DNA of 64,000 nucleotides from Diplolepis rosae (GCA_030998225.1 JAPYXD010000701.1:11640501-11704500), one strand, 5' to 3'. Positions 21,172-32,971 are shown, numbered from the stretch's first letter. Translations and numbers: made by a program. Notes: generated from the sequence alone by a model not told the origin.

Positions 21172-22299
21172 TTACGTGCCTAGGCGCACAATGAGGGTTA
21201 TTGCGTGACGAGCGGCAATGCTCGCAGGAGATCGAAGCCAAGGCGTAGTCGAGGCGTAGGTGAGGCAAAGCCGAGACAAAGCCGAGATGAATCCGAGGCG
21301 CGATCAGTCCTGCGAGCATTGTCGCGAGTCTCGTAATTTCCCGAATTGTGTGCATTCGCACGTATTATATTTTATGTGACTTCGGTGCGGATACGAGTTT
21401 TTATGCGTACACTCGAATCTAATCTAGTATTGTAGTTGTTTGCAGCGCTAGTCATTACACTTGATATTTCGCGACTAGTCCCAGCCATTTTGATTTTATC
21501 GATTTTGTGTGTTAGTAATGGATTTCAATAGACGCATGCGCAGTTCAAATGTACAAGGCTTTGTCAGTAGGGTGCTAACGCTGTACGAAGAAGAAGAAGA
21601 AGAATAAGTAGAAAATTCTGCTCCGCTACAAGACTATATGCGCATGCGCAGTTCAATTTTTACATTATATTCCTCTGTAACGGAATACATAACATTCCGT
21701 TACTCTCAGCTGTAACGGAAAAACGAGTTTCCGCGCAGGAGGCACACAATGAGGGTGCTTTCGTGACGAGCGACAAGGTTCGCAGGAGATCGAAGCCAAT
21801 GCGTAGCCAATGCGTAGTCGAGACAAAGCCGAGACGAATCCGAGGCGCGATCAGTCCTGCCAGCATTGTCGCGAGTCTCGCAATGTCCCGAATTGTGTGC
21901 ATTGGCACATATTCTATTTTATGTGACTGTGGTGCGGATACGAGTTTTTATGCGTACATTGGAATCTAATCTAGTACTTATTGTAGTTGTTTGCTGCGCT
22001 AGTTGTACGAAGCGGGCGCAAATTGGCGACTAGTCCCGGCCATTTTGATTTTATCGGTCTTGTGTAGTAGTCAGTGCTCACGCTGTACGAAGAAGAAGTG
22101 AGAAGAAATAGATTGCGTTCCGCTGTACGAAGAAGAAGTGAGAAGAAGAAGAATAAGAAATAGATTGCGTTCCGCTGTAAGACTATAATGCACATGCGCA
22201 GTTCAATTTCTACATTGTATTCCTCTGTAACGGAATATACAACATTGCTTTACTCTCAGCTGTAACGGAAAAACGAGTTTCCGCGGCTGAGGCACATAA
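21172..22299 (+). mobile_element. MITE family A, head-to-tail dimer (copies 2 and 3)
   Basis: Two tandem units of about 560 bp (21172-21745 and 21746-22299) sharing a fused terminus at the junction (GGAGGCACACAATGAGGG). Outer ends are TTACGTGCCTAGGCGC and, inverted, TTATGTGCCTCAGCCGCG. Each unit has an internal hairpin pairing GCAATGCTCGCAGGAGATC-type sequence with CAGTCCTGCGAGCATTGTCG, and shared landmarks CATGCGCAGTTCAA and GAAGAAGAAG runs. Open frames here are artefacts. Confidence 0.85.
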
Positions 22300-22413
22300 A
22301 ATATTTTAATATAAAGGCGACGTATAGACTTAAATAATAAAGTGTATTGAAATTGATTAAATCAGAATGGTGACCAATAGGTTTGGATAGAAAAAGGTTT
22401 GATGTAAAGAATT

Positions 22414-22615
22414 TTATGTGCTTCCGGCGCGTGAACTCATTTTTCGCTACAGTTGAGAGTAGCGTAATGTTGTGTGTTACGCTACAGAGGAATGTAATGT
22501 AAAAATTGAACTGCGCATGCGCCTATTACGATACGGTGGAGCGTAATCTTCTTCCCATTCTTCTTCTTCTTCGTACAGCGTTGGCACTGTACTGACAAAG
22601 CCTTGTTCATTTGAA
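22414..22615 (-). mobile_element. MITE family A, copy 4, truncated
   Basis: Starts TTATGTGCTTCCGGCGCGTG and proceeds through ACTGCGCATGCGCC and TCTTCTTCTTCGTACAGCG, then loses similarity near 22615. Opposite orientation to the dimer 115 bp away. Confidence 0.8.
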
Positions 22616-22779
22616 CAAATGTACCCTCGGAGGGTAAAAAGATGAATAGTACATTTCACTTTCGTAAAATTTACCATTCATCTATTACAACAAAAAAGGA
22701 AAATAGTGCAATGCGAATGGTAAAAATTTCAGCAATAAAATGTGTTATTTATTATTCTGCTTTCCAAAGGTACCTTTGT

Positions 22780-23262
22780 TTATTTAGGCCAGCAATTTGT
22801 GCTATTTCTTCCCCTAAAGAAATAAATCATGATCGCTAATGTCAACTTGGTTTTCCAATTTTTGCTTTCAGTAGAGATATTTTCATGTGAGATTGTAATT
22901 TTCACGCTTATTCCTTCCTTCCGCAAAGTAAGACATTTTGCTCTTCCGATTCGTCCTTTATTTTGAAATTGAACCATTTTCTGCAGTCAGGCATCAGCGG
23001 AAGTCAGAAAGACGCGGGCATTTCTGATGCCGGTGCTGCCTTGAATATCAACATAAGATCTGCGAGTCTTTTCATCTCTATATTCAAGTCTTGGTTCTAT
23101 TTCTAGGCACGTTATCCTTTCACCACGTGACCTCAGTTTTCGGAAATAGGAAATTTCTGCTTTGGACATTGGTGATGGTTTTTTTTTGTAATATCGAAAC
23201 ACCTGTTTCTGGGAGATATTTGCCTTCTTATGAAAGTTCTTTGAGGATTGGTTATTTTTCAT
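22780..23262 (-). pseudogene. Unidentified basic ORF split by one in-frame stop
   Basis: From ATG at 23262 a frame of 91 codons (Lys/Arg-rich, with KKKPSPMSKAEISYFRKLRS and EPRLEYRDEKTRRSYVD) ends in a TGA at 22989-22987. The same frame continues for 68 more codons (LQKMVQFQNKGRIGRAKC and onward) to 22780. Codon use is less AT-extreme than the surroundings. No family recognised. It may be a decayed gene or transposon ORF, or chance. Confidence 0.3.
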
Positions 23263-23279
23263 GATGAGGTTTTACACTT

Positions 23280-23960
23280 TTTCAAACTGCATATTTATTT
23301 TAAAATAATAATAATAATTTAAAGAATACACATTTGAAGTATTCTCTTTTATACTTATACATGATGTTGAAAATCTTTCATGTAGAATTAGGCAATAACA
23401 TATAATATATAATGTTCATACTATTTTGAAATCAGATTGTATTTCGCAACTCATAAATATTATATGAAGTCGTAAGCTAAAAAATTCATGGTATTCTAAA
23501 AAAACTTCAATTCCACTTTTTTCCTATAACAAAGTGATGCTTATTTTGAAACAAACATGCCAGACACGAACCAAATAACCCAGGATTCGTAAATCATTCT
23601 GTTGAAATTAATCTTTCAGGTGATCTTTTTAGTAATTCGGAATAAAAAATCTTCTATAGGCAGTCGTATCAGTTTCTTTTGTGTTTTTTAAATAAGTTTT
23701 TCCTTTTATTAGAGAAAAATAGCTAATTCAAAGGAGAAATTTTGTTATCGGGTTATGTAGAAAAAGCCCAAGACGAAGAAGTTCTGAAATTTTTGAGTCA
23801 TAATGACAAAATAATAATAAAAATAACTCTATTATCCCTCAATACCTTATGGCCTTTGTAAGGAGATATAAAACGAATGTAACATTCGCTTGACTGAATT
23901 TCAGTAATTTCTGAAACTTTCAAGACTAATTGCGTGTGTCAAAATATTTTATTATTTTAC
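23280..23960. other. Intergenic, nothing recognised
   Basis: AT-rich; no repeat or gene assigned. Confidence 0.4.
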
Positions 23961-23964
23961 TTAA

Positions 23965-24769
23965 GGGGATCTGCCAGCTTTAATATTTTTATTTTTTGAG
24001 TTTAGACCTTCTATATAATTTTTTTTTCTTCAGTAACTTTATTTAGGAAGGTTTTGGGGTTTTTGAAAATTTCAGCACCTTTATGTATTTTTAAACTAAC
24101 AATTTTGAGTTTTTTGGGCATTTTTTTGACATTATTTGACTTTGAATAACTTTTTTGTTTTATAACTAATTGCCATGATTCATTTTTATTTTTTTCCTCA
24201 CAATGTGTAGCAACTTTTTAGTTATGCAAAATAAGGTTACATGACTGAAAAAAAGTTACAAATAAAATAAAATAAATAAAAATATCCCAAAATAAAAAAA
24301 TAAAAAATTTTGTAGTTATTTTCTTAACTAGAGTGCTTTCCATATACAAAGATATTGATAATATAACAAAGAATAAGTGGTAAAAATTTCAAAGGGTTGT
24401 GCCTAATACTTTAGATTTTATTCAAACAAATGTTGCAACAAACACGGCAAATCGCAACTTGCGGAAAACGGAGTTTAAAGTGAAGCCTTAATACTCACTA
24501 TCAAAACTTCCTTGCTCCATACATGGTTCTTTCTTCAGCAATTTTGTTCTCTTCCTCTGCAAGCTGGGCAGACTTTACTCTTTTCCATATAATTAAAAAA
24601 TATTAGTCAATCAATAAACAAACTATTTTATTTTGTTTTCCAAGAAAAAAAAAGAAATTTCCCTGAAAATTTACACACATTCTCAGAAAAGTATAGAGAA
24701 TAAAAAATTAATATTTTTGGAAAATGTCAAAAAAATCAAAAATATACCTATTAAAGGTGGCGGATCCCC
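23965..24769. mobile_element. Palindromic TTAA element, family C copy 3
   Basis: 805 bp between TTAA 23961-23964 and 24770-24773. Left GGGGATCTGCCAGCTTTAAT, inverted right GGGGATCCGCCACCTTTAAT. The left half closely matches copy 1 at 5168; the middle differs, suggesting a longer progenitor or an internal insertion. Confidence 0.88.
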
Positions 24770-24773
24770 TTAA

Positions 24774-26262
24774 CGCACTATTATCAAAGTTTAAAAGCAT
24801 AAATGTGTGACATCAACAAATTAAATAAGCACTTTTTCACAATTTCTTTTAATAGAGATAAATATAAATTCACACAAATTTTAAAGTATTTTACGAATTT
24901 CGGAATACACTTGCAAGTTTTCAAGAACGAAAACTAATTTCAATATGTTCGTTAGATTTTTAAATTTACTCTGAAAGATTTACATACTTAATGTATGGCC
25001 TCGAAGATGAATTTCCCTCAATTTCTAAAAATTAAAAACTGATCCAATTGAGTACAAAAGATAATTTAGTTGAATTTATGTTTTCAGATTGGAAGGAGGA
25101 AAAAGCTGTAAATGGAAATATCATTATATATGTAATGACATGCTAATAATGCCCGTCTCTAAGGAACAATTCGTGGTTAGACGAGATGAAATTTATAGCT
25201 GGATGTTTATTAAAAGTGCCCCGCGTTCGACAAATGCTTGATACGACGAACGTGCATCGATTTCTAAATTCGCAACCCATGGAAGTCGCAAAGAACTCGA
25301 AAAATGGAACTTTATATTTGCATGAGGTGTGAAATTAGTTTTTTTCTTTACTTTTCATGTTTTCAATAAGAGTGATGTGGAAACTAAATTTGCATAAAAA
25401 TTTGCTTTACATTTTCAAACTCCAATTTTTAATTAGAATTGCATTCTTATTTAAACCTTATTTCTAGTGAAAACACTCCATTTTTCTTCCAATTTTAGGG
25501 CTATTGGTACGTACCGTATAAGAAAATATTTTGATTATTTCACTCTTTCTTGTTTGCTCCTTTTAGTCTATTCTCCCTTCTTCACTTGAAGCTTATGTTG
25601 AATTTCGTACATGTTATTAAGGAGAACGTAATTTCAGCAGAGGAAACAAAATTGGCTTCTTAAGCCTATTGAAATCAGTTTGACAAATAATTTAATAATG
25701 GTAACACTAATGCATTCCTAATTAAAATACTAATTAGTATGGTTGATGAATATTATGAATATAATTTACATTATTTATATTTATATATATATATATTTAA
25801 TTTATATTATATCTTTATATATAATTTATGAATATAATTTCAATTGGTGATATTTTTAAGTCTACAAGGAGATGCCCTTTTAAATTTTTCTTTCTAATCC
25901 ATATCTAATCATTTATTGGCGATGTAGATTTTATTTTATTAAAAATTTTATCTTTTGTTATTCACGCTTTTCTGCTTGATTTTTCTTCCTCCGTTCTTGC
26001 AATAACAATGCGGATGGTAACATCAACAAAAAAGTAATCATCCCAACCAATAAAATAGCAAGAACATGTTTTACAAATCAAAGTATTTCAGTCAATTGAA
26101 CATTTTTATCAGTGTACTTCCTTCATTTCAATCAGTAGTTTTTTTCACTAATTTTTACCAGTGATTGGTTTATAGCTGTAAATCCGTTTATTTGAACTGA
26201 TTTTTTAGTTAAAGTAACTGAAAACAACTTATTGTATACCTAGAAATTGGTCACTGATTGAA
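24774..26262. other. Intergenic with a GC-richer block and an AT microsatellite
   Basis: About 25080-25330 is GC-richer and looks single-copy (for example GTGCCCCGCGTTCGACAAAT), with no supported ORF. 25770-25850 is a TA-rich simple repeat. 26090-26250 has scattered CAGTGA/TCACTG words. Confidence 0.4.
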
Positions 26263-26267
26263 CATAA

Positions 26268-26920
26268 CCCTTTGAAGCATAGTGGTAACCCACGTTACCA
26301 CCTCAATTTTTTTTTATTTTTGCTATTCGAATATTTTTTAATGTATTCAGATCTGGTTTTTTGCTATTTTCAGATACTTAAGTGAAGAAATAGCATAAAT
26401 ATACATTAAAATTAGCAGAGTTGCTAATAATATTAGATTTATAAATAAACAAACTGAAAAAAATGGTACTTTTTTCGAAAAAATTAATTTTTAAAGAATC
26501 TATCCAAGATAATAATTTGAAATTTGGCAAGAGTAAGCTTTTAGGATCGCTGGTTACGAATTCGACGTTATATTTTCAAAATCCAAGATGGCGGATCCAA
26601 AATGGCGCACATTGGAATGTTATTTTTCAATAATATTAATGAAAAGTAACACTTCGGTGGCCGCCATATTGGATCTGACATCTCAAATTATGAAAATTTT
26701 GAAAATCTGACATCGGATTTGTAATCAGCGACCCAAAAAACCTCTTAGTAAATATTTTCATCAATTTTCTTGAAAATTTACTTTCGGCATTCGCCATATT
26801 GGATCCGCCATCTTGAATTTTGAAAATCTGAGATCAGATTCGTAATCAGCGACCTCGGAAACCCCCGAGTACACATTTTCACGATCATTGGACAATTACA
26901 AAAATGTATGCTTCAAAGGG
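26268..26920. mobile_element. Family M element with ~120-bp internal modules
   Basis: Left CCCTTTGAAGCATAGTGG, inverted right CCCTTTGAAGCATACATT. Flanks ATAA (26264-26267) and TTAA (26921-26924). The interior carries repeated modules with GCCGCCATATTGGATC, GATTTGTAATCAGCGACCC and AAGATGGCGGATCCAAAATG, shared with 16703-17107 and with element E. The CCC start after TTAA recalls piggyBac-type ends, but no transposase is present. Confidence 0.8.
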
Positions 26921-26949
26921 TTAATAAAAAACAATTGATTGCAACCTTC

Positions 26950-27200
26950 TCTCCCAACTACAGAATTAAAAAGTGCAAAACTGTTTAATTCTTGCTTCAG
27001 TAAGTATTTCCACCAATAAATCGTAGTTTTCTACCAAGAAATAATCAAATTCTACTAACTAAATTAGTAGTATTTCAATTATTACTAATTCATTTAGTGA
27101 TTAAATAGTAACCAAATGTATTTGTAGAAATAAAGTGATAATTTGACTATATAAATTAATAGAAAATCATTATTCATTAGTAAAAATTCCTGGTAAAGAA
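26950..27200. repeat. Word-array repeat (TACTAATTTAGTA-type)
   Basis: Many inverted forms: TCTACTAACTAAATTAGTAG, ATTACTAATTCATTTAGTG, TCATTAGTAAAAATTCC. Same architecture as other word-array elements, with a different word. Confidence 0.45.
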
Positions 27201-27204
27201 AGAT

Positions 27205-27721
27205 TTATACAATTTCGCATTATTTCATTCAGTAGTTTTCCATTAATTTAGCCTTAGAGAGCTTCTATTTCCGGTAATATAATACAATCATTTGTTTAAT
27301 CAGAAATTATCTTTTAGATTAAATCCGGCAATAAATTCAAGAGCATTATAGAATGTTTCAAAATAATAGGAACAGATAGAAGTTTTATTATTATTTTTTC
27401 AGATGTAAGATTTTGAAATGTTCAAATGAGTCTGTTAGTACTTTAAATTCGAGTATTCGAAAACTGCCGATTTATCTTTATATATCTTTCTTCGTCAAGA
27501 TGTATGTATTAAAAATTGGAGTTGTAATTAAAGAAATTTTGTTACATATGTAAGAATAGATTTTAAGATTAACTGTCTTTGAATAGGACAAGAGAGAAAG
27601 TGGATCGATATGGTCTGAGCGAAAAATCTTGTAAAATGTCCGGAGGTTGAGGCTAATATAATGATGGACCGACCATGGTGTGGCGAAGGGTTACTAGTGA
27701 TAGGGCAGTAAACTAATCAAG
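27205..27721. other. Upstream region of the GPCR exon
   Basis: Includes probable 5' untranslated sequence. 27590-27720 is less AT-rich than its surroundings. No definite promoter element identified. Confidence 0.3.
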
Positions 27722-27941
27722 ATGACCAACGTCTCGAATACCAGTGAATCCGAAATACGTATTTGCCAAATTCCGGACGATTTTGAGCTGCTTGAGGATC
27801 CAAGAACTGCGCTCTTGAGAAGAATCAGTTATGGCATTATTTTGCCATTTATATGCTGTTTGGGCATTATTGGAAATATTCTGAATCTCATCGTACTTAC
27901 CAGACGTAACATGAGAGGCACTGCTTACATCTATATGAGGG
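27722..27941 (+). CDS. Class A peptide GPCR, first coding exon (FMRFamide-receptor-like)
   Basis: ATG at 27722 (AAGATGACC context) opens 73 codons plus one base, ending at a GTGAGT donor at 27942. The short extracellular N-terminus has two N-glycosylation sequons (NVS, NTS) and one Cys. TM1 follows at about residues 36-60 (GIILPFICCLGIIGNILN), carrying the GN motif of rhodopsin-family receptors. Then comes the first intracellular loop TRRNMRGTAYIYMRG. This TM1-loop pattern is typical of insect neuropeptide receptors of the FMRFamide-receptor group; the exact ligand is an inference. No later exon was recognised before 64000, so the first intron probably exceeds 36 kb if the gene continues on this strand. 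An isolated duplicated exon is the alternative. Confidence 0.7.
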
Positions 27942-28070
27942 GTGAGTCAAATTTTTTTTAAATGATCAATTATCACTTCTCACTAAAGGTAGAAATCAAG
28001 GTAGTCACGAGACTAATAGCTCAAGTAAGTTTCCGTTACTGAGCGAAAATTAACCCATTGATCTTTATTC

Positions 28071-28425
28071 AGGGTGGCCACTAAAAACTGAATGGTATAA
28101 AACAAAAATAACTTTTACAAACACATGTTTTTAAAATTTGTTATCATTTTATTTGAAAATGTAATTAATAGATTTTTTTTCAGTATTATTTGTAAAAAAC
28201 AACATCCCTCAAATGGCCACCATTTTTCTGCTCACTAATACGGGCTCTTTGCACAGCATTGTCCATGGCTGTACGCAAGGTTTGAGGTCCTAAAGGTTAG
28301 ATTTCGACCCGAATGTTCTTCTTAAGTTTTTGAGATGTTCAAGATTTATTTGCGTAAATCCGTTCTCTCAAGTAGCCCCACAAAAAAAGTCTGGAGCAGT
28401 CAAATCAGGTGAACGTGAGGGCGAA
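28071..28425 (-). mobile_element. IS630/Tc1/mariner-type transposase C-terminus with one terminal repeat
   Basis: Minus-strand translation near 28425-28200 gives RSPDLTAPDFFLWGYL, RERIYANK, LRTAMDNAVQRARI and then GGHL. This is the C-terminal third of a DDE transposase, with stops. The presumed terminal repeat GGGTGGCCACTAAAAACTG is at 28073. The N-terminal side is cut at about 28425 by unrelated sequence. Confidence 0.7.
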
Positions 28426-28429
28426 AAAA

Positions 28430-28481
28430 TTTAAAAACTCAATAGAAAAATAGATAAAAAATAGATAAACCTATAATGAGT

Positions 28482-28512
<31 letters not shown>

Positions 28513-29035
28513 GGGTGAGGAGGGAAAATTGCGAAATCTTTTATAGACGTTGTACAGAACTCTCTTAGGACGAGGCTAGGCATACGTGTTAAAACCAAAA
28601 AAAACCCTTTCTCGATCCAATACAACGCCCGCGGAACCACCTTTCGGCTTTGAACTTCACGGGCGATTGGTTCCGGCTTATAGTTAACTTTTTGGGTAAG
28701 AGCATTTTATTCCTATCCACTTCTCATGGGGCTTTTCTCTTCTTAGAAACTAAGAAAACTGTTAACATGTAATTTATTTATTTCATTTGCTCTTTAGCTA
28801 TATAATCATATTTCTTTATATGTATTACAAAAATATTTTAATCTGCTTGTTTTTTAAAATTCAAAATTTTGCGTAAAAAACCAGTCGGTTGAATAGTTTA
28901 AAAAAAACATACTCACTATGTAGAATACGCATTTAAAGTTTTTTAAATAAAAAATTGTCAAAAAAAAGCTTTTTGCTTTTTCAAACATAATTTACTTTTA
29001 TCTGTATTTTTAGCTTCTCTTCTGACTGATCGATT
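28430..29035. other. Poly(T) tract and unidentified flanking block
   Basis: About 25 T residues at 28488-28512. The adjoining 28512-28740 is GC-richer (GCCCGCGGAACCACCTTTCG) with an open minus-strand frame to 28640. The layout (poly(A) at the 3' end of a minus-strand body) would fit a retroposed transcript, but no source was recognised. The rest is AT-rich. Confidence 0.35.
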
Positions 29036-29040
29036 TTTTG

Positions 29041-29529
29041 AAGGTGTCAAAGTGGTATTATGCCTCAAATTAGGAAATAGCTACTCAAGCCATTACGTCC
29101 TGAGTGAATTTTGTGTCTCAGGTTTTTTTTAACTCCACACACACGAAGTAGTAGTTAATAAGCAGAAGCGTAATAGTAAACTTTTCTGATTTGGATTACT
29201 TTTTCGAGACCGAAAGTTAGAATGAAATCCTAATGTCATAGTTACTGCGCATATATTTTTCTTTCTTGTGTTGAAGCCTTTGTGTAAAAGTCAAGTTTTG
29301 GAAGTTTTGGAAATCACTGAATTCGAATTTAATCTTAATATATGAAAAGTCTTCGAGTCAGAATGCCGGATGTAATATGGTGGATCATAATTTTAAAAAA
29401 ATCCTTCGATTTACCTAAAACTCAGTTCCGTAGAGTTTTTGGGATTATTGAATTCTAATCTTATCTCAAAATTATTATAATCCGTCATCTTGAATCACAA
29501 AAGTTTTGAATTCAGTTGTCTCAAAAGGG
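29041..29529. repeat. Possible diverged family M element
   Basis: The right end AAAAGGG|TTAA (29524-29533) resembles the family M terminus. Inside are faint module words (GTCATCTTGAATCAC, GAATTCTAATCTTATC). The left end could not be fixed. Confidence 0.3.
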
Positions 29530-29689
29530 TTAAATCATTTTGCAAGTAAGAGAAAAAGAAGCTACATATGTTCAACAGCGATGAAAATGAGTTTTTTTTC
29601 AACTTTCGGTCCTCCTGCTGGCAATAAAGAGATAGAAGTCTTATAATTTTTAATCAGTTTCTATATTTTAGATAGAATGAGGTAAAGAA

Positions 29690-31880
29690 AATCTATCTGA
29701 GTTTACCTCCCATCTATTCACATGTATCACTCTCTATCCCTTCTCTATTCACCTCTATCTCTTTGTTAGTCGAAATACACGCCTATCTCTTTCAATCCCG
29801 TTTACTTTATCTCAGTCTATCCTTTGTATATCCACCTGCACCTGTTTCTATCTCTTGTCTAACCCTCTCTATTTGTTTTAAATCTCTTTGTCAATCCAGA
29901 TTGACGCCTATCTCTTCCAACCTTATTTTCTTTATATTTCTTTTAATCCTTTTTTATTTATCTCAACCTATTCTTCATATACTCATATGTTACACAATCT
30001 GTCTTTTTATCTCCGAACCTATATCCACCATGCCAAGGAAAATGTATCTATATTTCTATCCCTCCGTCTATCACACGCATCGTTTTGTTGCCGTGCGCCT
30101 ATTCTGGTGAGCTAAGGTAGAAGATGTGATAACTGTGAAAAAACTCGACGTTACTCATGAGATACATTTCGATATCCATATCTATCCCTCGACTATCCCG
30201 ACCTAACTTTTTCTATCCCTTCGTCAATTCAGACGCACGCCAATTTTCGAATGCCCTTTTCCCTATTTCGATCTATCCCTTGTATATTTACGGTATCATT
30301 TTCTATCTCCTTTCTACCCAATAAGTAAAAGTAATTATTTGTAATTAATGCTACAGTATGTACAAGATTAGAAGATCTAACCACGAGGACAGACAGGGAA
30401 GGAAAGAGATGAACGTGAAACTGTATTAATGAAAAGATATATATGTACATAGAGATATATGATTGACAAAGAAATAGATAGAATGTGATAGACGTAAATA
30501 GATGAGGAATAGCTTCAGAAAAGAGAAGAGGATTGAAAGACATACCCGTCAATATAGATTGACAAAGGGATAGAAAGAGATACAGATCAATATACGAAGG
30601 ATAGGCTGAGAGAAAGAAAACGGGATTGGAAGATACAGGCGAGAATTCGGATTTACAATGAGATAGAAAGAATTAGAGGTGGATAGATACGTGATAGAAA
30701 GTGACAGATGTGAATAGGTAAAGGGATAGCTTCAGATAAAAGTAAGATCATTGAAAGATATAGCCGTGAATTTAGATTGGAAAAGAGATAGAAAGAGATA
30801 CAGCTCAATATACGATGAGTAGGCTGAGATAAAGAAAACGAGATTGAAAGAGACAGGCGAGAATTCGGATTGACAAAGAGATAGAAAGAAATAGAGGTGG
30901 ATAGACAAGTGATAGAAAGTGATAGAGGTGATTGGAAAAGAGATAGAAAGAGATAGAGGTGAATAGGGGAGGGATAGCCTCAGATAAAGAGAAAATCATT
31001 GAAAGATATAGCCGTGAATTTGTATCGGAAAAGAGATAGAAAGAGATACAGCTCAATATACGAAGAGTAGGCTGAGATAAAGAAAACGAGATTGAAAGAG
31101 ACAGGCGAGAATTCGGATTGACAAAGAGATAGAAAGAAATAGAGGTGGATAGACAAGTGATAGAAAGTGATAGAGGTGATTGGAAAAGAGATAGAAAGAG
31201 ATAGAGGTGAATATGGGAGGGATAGCCTCAGATAAAGAGAAAATCATTAAAAGATATAGCCGTGAATTTGGATCGGAAAAGAGATAGAAAGAGATACAGC
31301 TCAATATACGAAGAGTAGGCTGAGATAAAGAAAACGAGATTGAAAGAGACAGGCGAGAATTCGGATCGAGAAAGAGATAGAAAGAAATAGAGGTGGATAG
31401 ACAAGTGATAGAAAGTGATAGAGGTGATTGGAAAAGAGATAGAAAGAGATAGAGGTGAATAGGGGAGGGATAGCCTCAGATAAAGAGAAAATCATTGAAA
31501 GATATAGCCGTGAATTTGGATTGGAAAAGAGATAGAAAAAGATACAGCTCCGCATACGAAGAGTAGGCTGAGATAAAGAAAACGAGATTGAAAGAGACAG
31601 GCGAGAATTCGGATTGACAAAGAGATAGAAAGAAATAGAGGTGAATAGACAAGGGATAAAAAGTTAGAGACATTAACGGACCCAGGGATAGAATGGAGAT
31701 AGGAAGAGATATATATTCCAGAACAAGCGATAGACTGAGGAATAGGAAAGAGATACATATTCCTTGGCATGGTGGACATGGGTTCGGAGATAGAAAGACA
31801 TAGCGTTTTGGAGATGCAAATCGGCTATTTGAAAGAGATAGAAAAAGTTCCATCTCTTTATATCTTTTTACTTACAGCAA
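29690..31880. repeat. Minisatellite fold-back element, copy 1
   Basis: A pyrimidine-rich half (29690-30310, TATCTCTTTCTATCTC words) and a purine-rich half (30355-31860, GATAGAAAGAGATAG words) mirror each other around a short spacer (30315-30390, with GTAATTATTTGTAATTAATG). Both halves share end sequences (CATGCCAAGGAAAATG at 30028; TTCCTTGGCATGGTGG at 31763). Copy 2 is the inverse at 33905-36810. Confidence 0.8.
30731..31660. repeat. 248-bp tandem array in copy 1
   Basis: Units start with a GCCTCAGATAAAGAG-like phrase at about 30731, 30978, 31226 and 31474, so the period is 247-248 bp. Each unit contains GGTGAATAGGGGAGGG, CGTGAATTTGGATTGG, GAAGAGTAGGCTGAG and GGCGAGAATTCGGATTG. The last three units are nearly identical, suggesting recent amplification or gene conversion. 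Minus-strand frames of about 83 codons repeat with it and are not genes. Confidence 0.9.
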
Positions 31881-32248
31881 GACCAAAAAAGAAGCCGAAA
31901 TCAGTATATTGAGATCACTTTCCTATCATTTCATGATTGCACGTCAGTAGGTCAAAATTGGCACGAACGAAACTGAAGGGTCTGAGATTTCTCGCTGTAA
32001 GTGTAAATAAGGAGACAAAACACTGCGGCACGCAATTGGTTGATGATATATCGACGTAGAGCGCAAATTCGAAACCGTGCCAAATGAAAGCCTATGGACT
32101 TAACGGGTAAAATTTCTCTTATAGTTTGCTGCAAATGCAACATCCTCTTCCGAACTTATGAGGGATGAAAATTCACAACCCTCATAATTGCAATAAAAAC
32201 TTTTCAATGAGCTGTTCGTATTAAAATGTTAAGTGGTTTTTCAAGGAT

Positions 32249-32387
32249 ACTCTGTAAAAAAAAATCGTAATTTTCCAATACATAGGTGATGAAATTTCTC
32301 AATAATAATTGAAAAAATAATCTTCTATCGAATTATTTCAATAATTTAGAAGAAATATTCGAATCCCATTGCATTTTTTTTACAGTA
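32249..32387. mobile_element. ~140-bp MITE, CTGTAAAAAAAA ends
   Basis: Left CTCTGTAAAAAAAAATCG, inverted right CTGTAAAAAAAATGC. The interior carries short palindromic AATAATTGAAA / TTTCAATAATTTAG words. Confidence 0.55.
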
Positions 32388-32971
32388 TTGAAATTTTTCA
32401 AGTGCAGTCTTAGAATTTTTCAAAGTCAGACATGCAATATTCGTCACGTCATTGAATATTTCCAATATGATTTTATATCAAAATTTCAAAATTTATATCA
32501 AAATTTTAAAACCTATGTTGGTTAATTACTTCCAAAAAAAATTTTTAGAGTGTACGCCTTCGTTTTTTCCGAAGAAAACTTTTTTTCCAGAACTCCAGTC
32601 ATTAATTATTGAAAATGATTTTACTACTGGTGGATACAAATTCTATTATCATTTTGGATTGTCTCTACTTTTAGATTCTAGATAAGTTATGTTTTCATAG
32701 ATATTCTGCAATAATAAGATATTGAATTCTTTTAATAGTCAAGCTATTGTTCGAATTAAAAAAAACATATATTTTGAAATTACATCAAATTTTTTTTACT
32801 GAAATCCTTTAAATAAACAAATTATTAGTTCAGTCTAAGAATACTTTGCAGAGATGAGAGCCAAATTGTATAATGTTTTTGATCCAACTGAATAGTTGAT
32901 TCACCCAAATACTTTTCTACTTGCTTGGGAAATTTTTGGAAAGTGCATAAGATAACCCCATACATAAGTAA

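Noticed and set aside
26268..26920. piggyBac element by its TTAA plus CCC start
   Set aside because: Assignment to piggyBac needs a transposase or longer end match; only the target and three bases agree, so it was left unclassified.
28488..28740. Retrotransposed gene copy next to a poly(T) tract
   Set aside because: No parent transcript recognised and no target-site duplication visible; kept only as a described block.
30805..31853. Minus-strand open frames of 83-125 codons repeated every 248 bp
   Set aside because: Same cause: tandem minisatellite units read on the pyrimidine strand.
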